Positions 4,816-6,662 of a stretch of DNA of 6,662 bases are shown here, one piece after another. Position numbers and translations under genes: made by a program. The notes below the pieces were generated by a model. The model was not told the origin of the DNA and ran no database searches. It saw only the letters and a list, made by a program, of their open reading frames with translations. The DNA comes from Proteiniphilum sp. (lineage in GTDB: Bacteria; Bacteroidota; Bacteroidia; Bacteroidales; Dysgonomonadaceae), in contig JAENWZ010000124.1 of assembly GCA_016649795.1 (NCBI GenBank), positions 1 through 6,662 on the forward strand, given 5' to 3'. Every line of letters starts with the position of its first letter. Within the stretch, counting starts at the first letter, position 1.

Positions 4816-6662
4816 ATGAAGAAATTATTTTTATCGCTGACAATACTTTTTGTTGCTTTTATTGCGAGAGCCGATGAAGGGATGTGGCTTCTCAAAGAGC
4901 TCAACCGGCAGAGTGTTGCCCGTATGCAGGAGCTGGGATTTACTTTTCCTGTGAACAAACTTTACAACGAGAAAAATCCGTCGCTGAAAGATGCTGTGGT
5001 CATCTTCGGGGGGGGATGTACCGGGGTCGTTGTCTCTGACAAGGGATTGGTATTTACCAACCACCATTGCGGTTACGGTGCCATACAGAAACTGAGTGCA
5101 GTTGAACATGACTGTCTGAAGGATGGTTTCGCTGCAAAAAACAATGCCGATGAACTTTATGCCGATGGGTTGACGGTTTCGTTTTTGAGGTCTATGGAGG
5201 ATGTGACCGATCAGATTGCACCCCAGGTACCGTTAGTGCTTAGCGAGATACAACGTGAGCTGGCCATCGATTCAATCTCAGAGGAGCTGATAAAAAAATA
5301 TGAGGATGATCCATTTACCACCGCACGGGTGGTGCCTTTCTATTCACGAAACAAATACTATGTGGTACTCTACGATGTCTTTCGTGATGTACGACTTGTT
5401 GTTGCTCCTCCCTCATCGGTGGGAAAGTTTGGCGGTGACACCGACAACTGGATGTGGCCCCGCCACACAGGCGATTTCTCCTCATTCCGTGTCTATGCCG
5501 GCAAGGATAATAAACCGGCCAATTACAGCCAGAGTAATGTTCCCTATAAACCCAAATATGTGGTTCCGGTATCACTGGCAGGGGTTACAGAAGGTGATTA
5601 TGCCATGACCGTGGGATACCCGGGCAGCACGCAACGCTATATGTCCTCGTGGGGTATCCGTCAGAGAATGGAGGCTGAGAACAAACCACGTATTGAGGTA
5701 CGCGGTGCCAAGCAGGAGATCTGGTGGGATGCCATGACCCAAAACGATACCATCCGTATCAAATATGCCAGCAAATTTGCCGGGAGTTCCAACTACTGGA
5801 AGAACTCCATGGGTATGAACGAGGCGCTCACCAACCTGGGAGTGCTGGCGGAGAAAGAGGAACTGGAAGCACGATTGAACGCATGGATCAACAGCAATAC
5901 TGACAACAAAGTGAAATATGACAGTACGCTTAACACACTGCAAGATGCCTACACAGGTTCAGATGAAATGTCGCTATACACCACCTATTATCTGGAAACG
6001 TTCAATAATGGTATCGAACTTATCCGTTTTGCCAATACGATCCTCCGTTTCGATACAGAAGGTACGGAAGAGGATAAGCAGGCATTTATTAACGATCGCC
6101 TGATCGAGTCCTATAAGAACTACGAACCTAAGCTTGACAGGAAAGTGTTGCCGGTGTTGATGAAACTCTACGCTGAACGAGTGCCCGAACAATATCATCC
6201 TGATATCTACAGGAAAATCAACGATGAGTTCGGCGGAGATTACGAAAAATATGCCGACTGGTTGTTCGCCAACACCCAATTCACTTCACTGGAAAATCTG
6301 ATGGAGTTGTTGAAGCGTGCGGATACGCAGCTACTCACGAAAGATCCGGCGATGGAGCTGGCATTGTCAACCACCGATATGGGTTATGAACTGTCGGGGC
6401 AGATGATGCCTTCCTACGAGAAGATCCTCCGGGGTGAACGTGAACTGATGGCTGCCCTGATGGAGATGGATGACGACAAAATCTTCTATCCCGATGCCAA
6501 CTTCACACAACGGATGAGCTATGGAACAGTAAACGGATACAGACCGCGTGATGCTGTCTGGTACAACTATTATACCACCTCAAAAGGTATCATGGAGAAG
6601 CAAAAGGCGGGTGATCCCGAGTTCAATGTGCAGGATTATATCCTGGATGATATACGATCAAA
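4816..6662 (+). CDS. S46 family dipeptidyl-peptidase (DPP7/DPP11-like), C-terminus missing
   Basis: This is an exported serine exopeptidase of family S46, which releases dipeptides from peptide N-termini and supports amino-acid use in peptide-fermenting Bacteroidales. The frame is open from ATG 4816 to the right edge with no stop, giving 615 codons; the family has about 700-720. Residues 1-19 are a signal peptide ending ARA, with likely cleavage before DEGMW. The chymotrypsin-like half carries the catalytic His in TNHHCGY (H84) and the catalytic Asp in HTGDF (D220). N211 and W212 (in GGDTDNWMWP) and N326 (in SSNYWKN) match by spacing the residues that bind the substrate N-terminus in DPP BII. 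The helical domain follows. The catalytic Ser (about 655) and the Gly/Arg position (about 673) that separates DPP7 from DPP11 lie outside the window, so specificity cannot be assigned. No clear Shine-Dalgarno sequence or promoter precedes it. The upstream 180 bp hold heptad repeats. Confidence 0.93.
   Translation, partial: MKKLFLSLTILFVAFIARADEGMWLLKELNRQSVARMQELGFTFPVNKLYNEKNPSLKDAVVIFGGGCTGVVVSDKGLVFTNHHCGYGAIQKLSAVEHDCLKDGFAAKNNADELYADGLTVSFLRSMEDVTDQIAPQVPLVLSEIQRELAIDSISEELIKKYEDDPFTTARVVPFYSRNKYYVVLYDVFRDVRLVVAPPSSVGKFGGDTDNWMWPRHTGDFSSFRVYAGKDNKPANYSQSNVPYKPKYVVPVSLAGVTEGDYAMTVGYPGSTQRYMSSWGIRQRMEAENKPRIEVRGAKQEIWWDAMTQNDTIRIKYASKFAGSSNYWKNSMGMNEALTNLGVLAEKEELEARLNAWINSNTDNKVKYDSTLNTLQDAYTGSDEMSLYTTYYLETFNNGIELIRFANTILRFDTEGTEEDKQAFINDRLIESYKNYEPKLDRKVLPVLMKLYAERVPEQYHPDIYRKINDEFGGDYEKYADWLFANTQFTSLENLMELLKRADTQLLTKDPAMELALSTTDMGYELSGQMMPSYEKILRGERELMAALMEMDDDKIFYPDANFTQRMSYGTVNGYRPRDAVWYNYYTTSKGIMEKQKAGDPEFNVQDYILDDIRS

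Noticed and set aside
4808..4819. Tiny frame ATG-ATT-ATA-TGA overlapping the peptidase start
   Set aside because: Three codons in A/T-rich sequence are easily due to chance and there is no ribosome site. It could be read as reinitiation coupling, but nothing supports that.
5315..6279. Several open frames on the minus strand and one in another plus frame within the peptidase gene
   Set aside because: The S46 frame is continuous and motif-rich through this whole stretch. The others look like low-complexity shadows without family features.

Overview
The window looks like ordinary chromosomal sequence from a member of the Bacteroidales, possibly a Dysgonomonadaceae/Porphyromonadaceae-type organism (the family is inference). 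Three things support the order. There is an S46 dipeptidyl-peptidase, a family best known from Porphyromonas and relatives. There is a short FKBP-type lipoprotein directly behind a single-chain glycyl-tRNA synthetase. Promoter-like sequences match the Bacteroidetes TTG / TAnnTTTG pattern, and most starts have AT-rich upstream regions with weak or no Shine-Dalgarno sequence. No transposase, integrase, phage gene, CRISPR array, rRNA or tRNA was seen.

Layout. Positions 1-753 (+) hold the C-terminal half of a PBP4/DacB-type (S13) D-Ala-D-Ala carboxypeptidase, cut by the left edge. A strong symmetrical hairpin (775-804) sits between this gene and the convergent FKBP gene and probably terminates both transcripts. 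On the minus strand, glyS (2904 to 1357) and an FKBP-type prolyl isomerase lipoprotein (1355 to 810) are one nucleotide apart and form a two-gene operon. A 234-bp divergent intergenic region (2905-3138) holds Bacteroidetes-like promoters for glyS and for the opposite gene. The glyS leader also carries an 8-bp inverted repeat and a possible 14-codon upstream ORF. Positions 3139-4635 (+) encode a 498-residue, roughly 14-TM polysaccharide flippase-like protein. A 180-bp intergenic region (4636-4815) follows, with two different heptanucleotide tandem repeats and a flanking direct repeat. From 4816 to the right edge (+) lies a secreted S46 dipeptidyl-peptidase with 615 codons visible, missing its C-terminus and catalytic Ser.

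The genes are mostly cell-envelope and periplasmic functions (peptidoglycan trimming, protein folding, glycan export, peptide digestion) plus one translation gene. Only glyS and the FKBP gene look co-transcribed. I see no evidence of a new multi-gene system. The least explained parts are non-coding: the heptad-repeat region upstream of the peptidase and the structured glyS leader.
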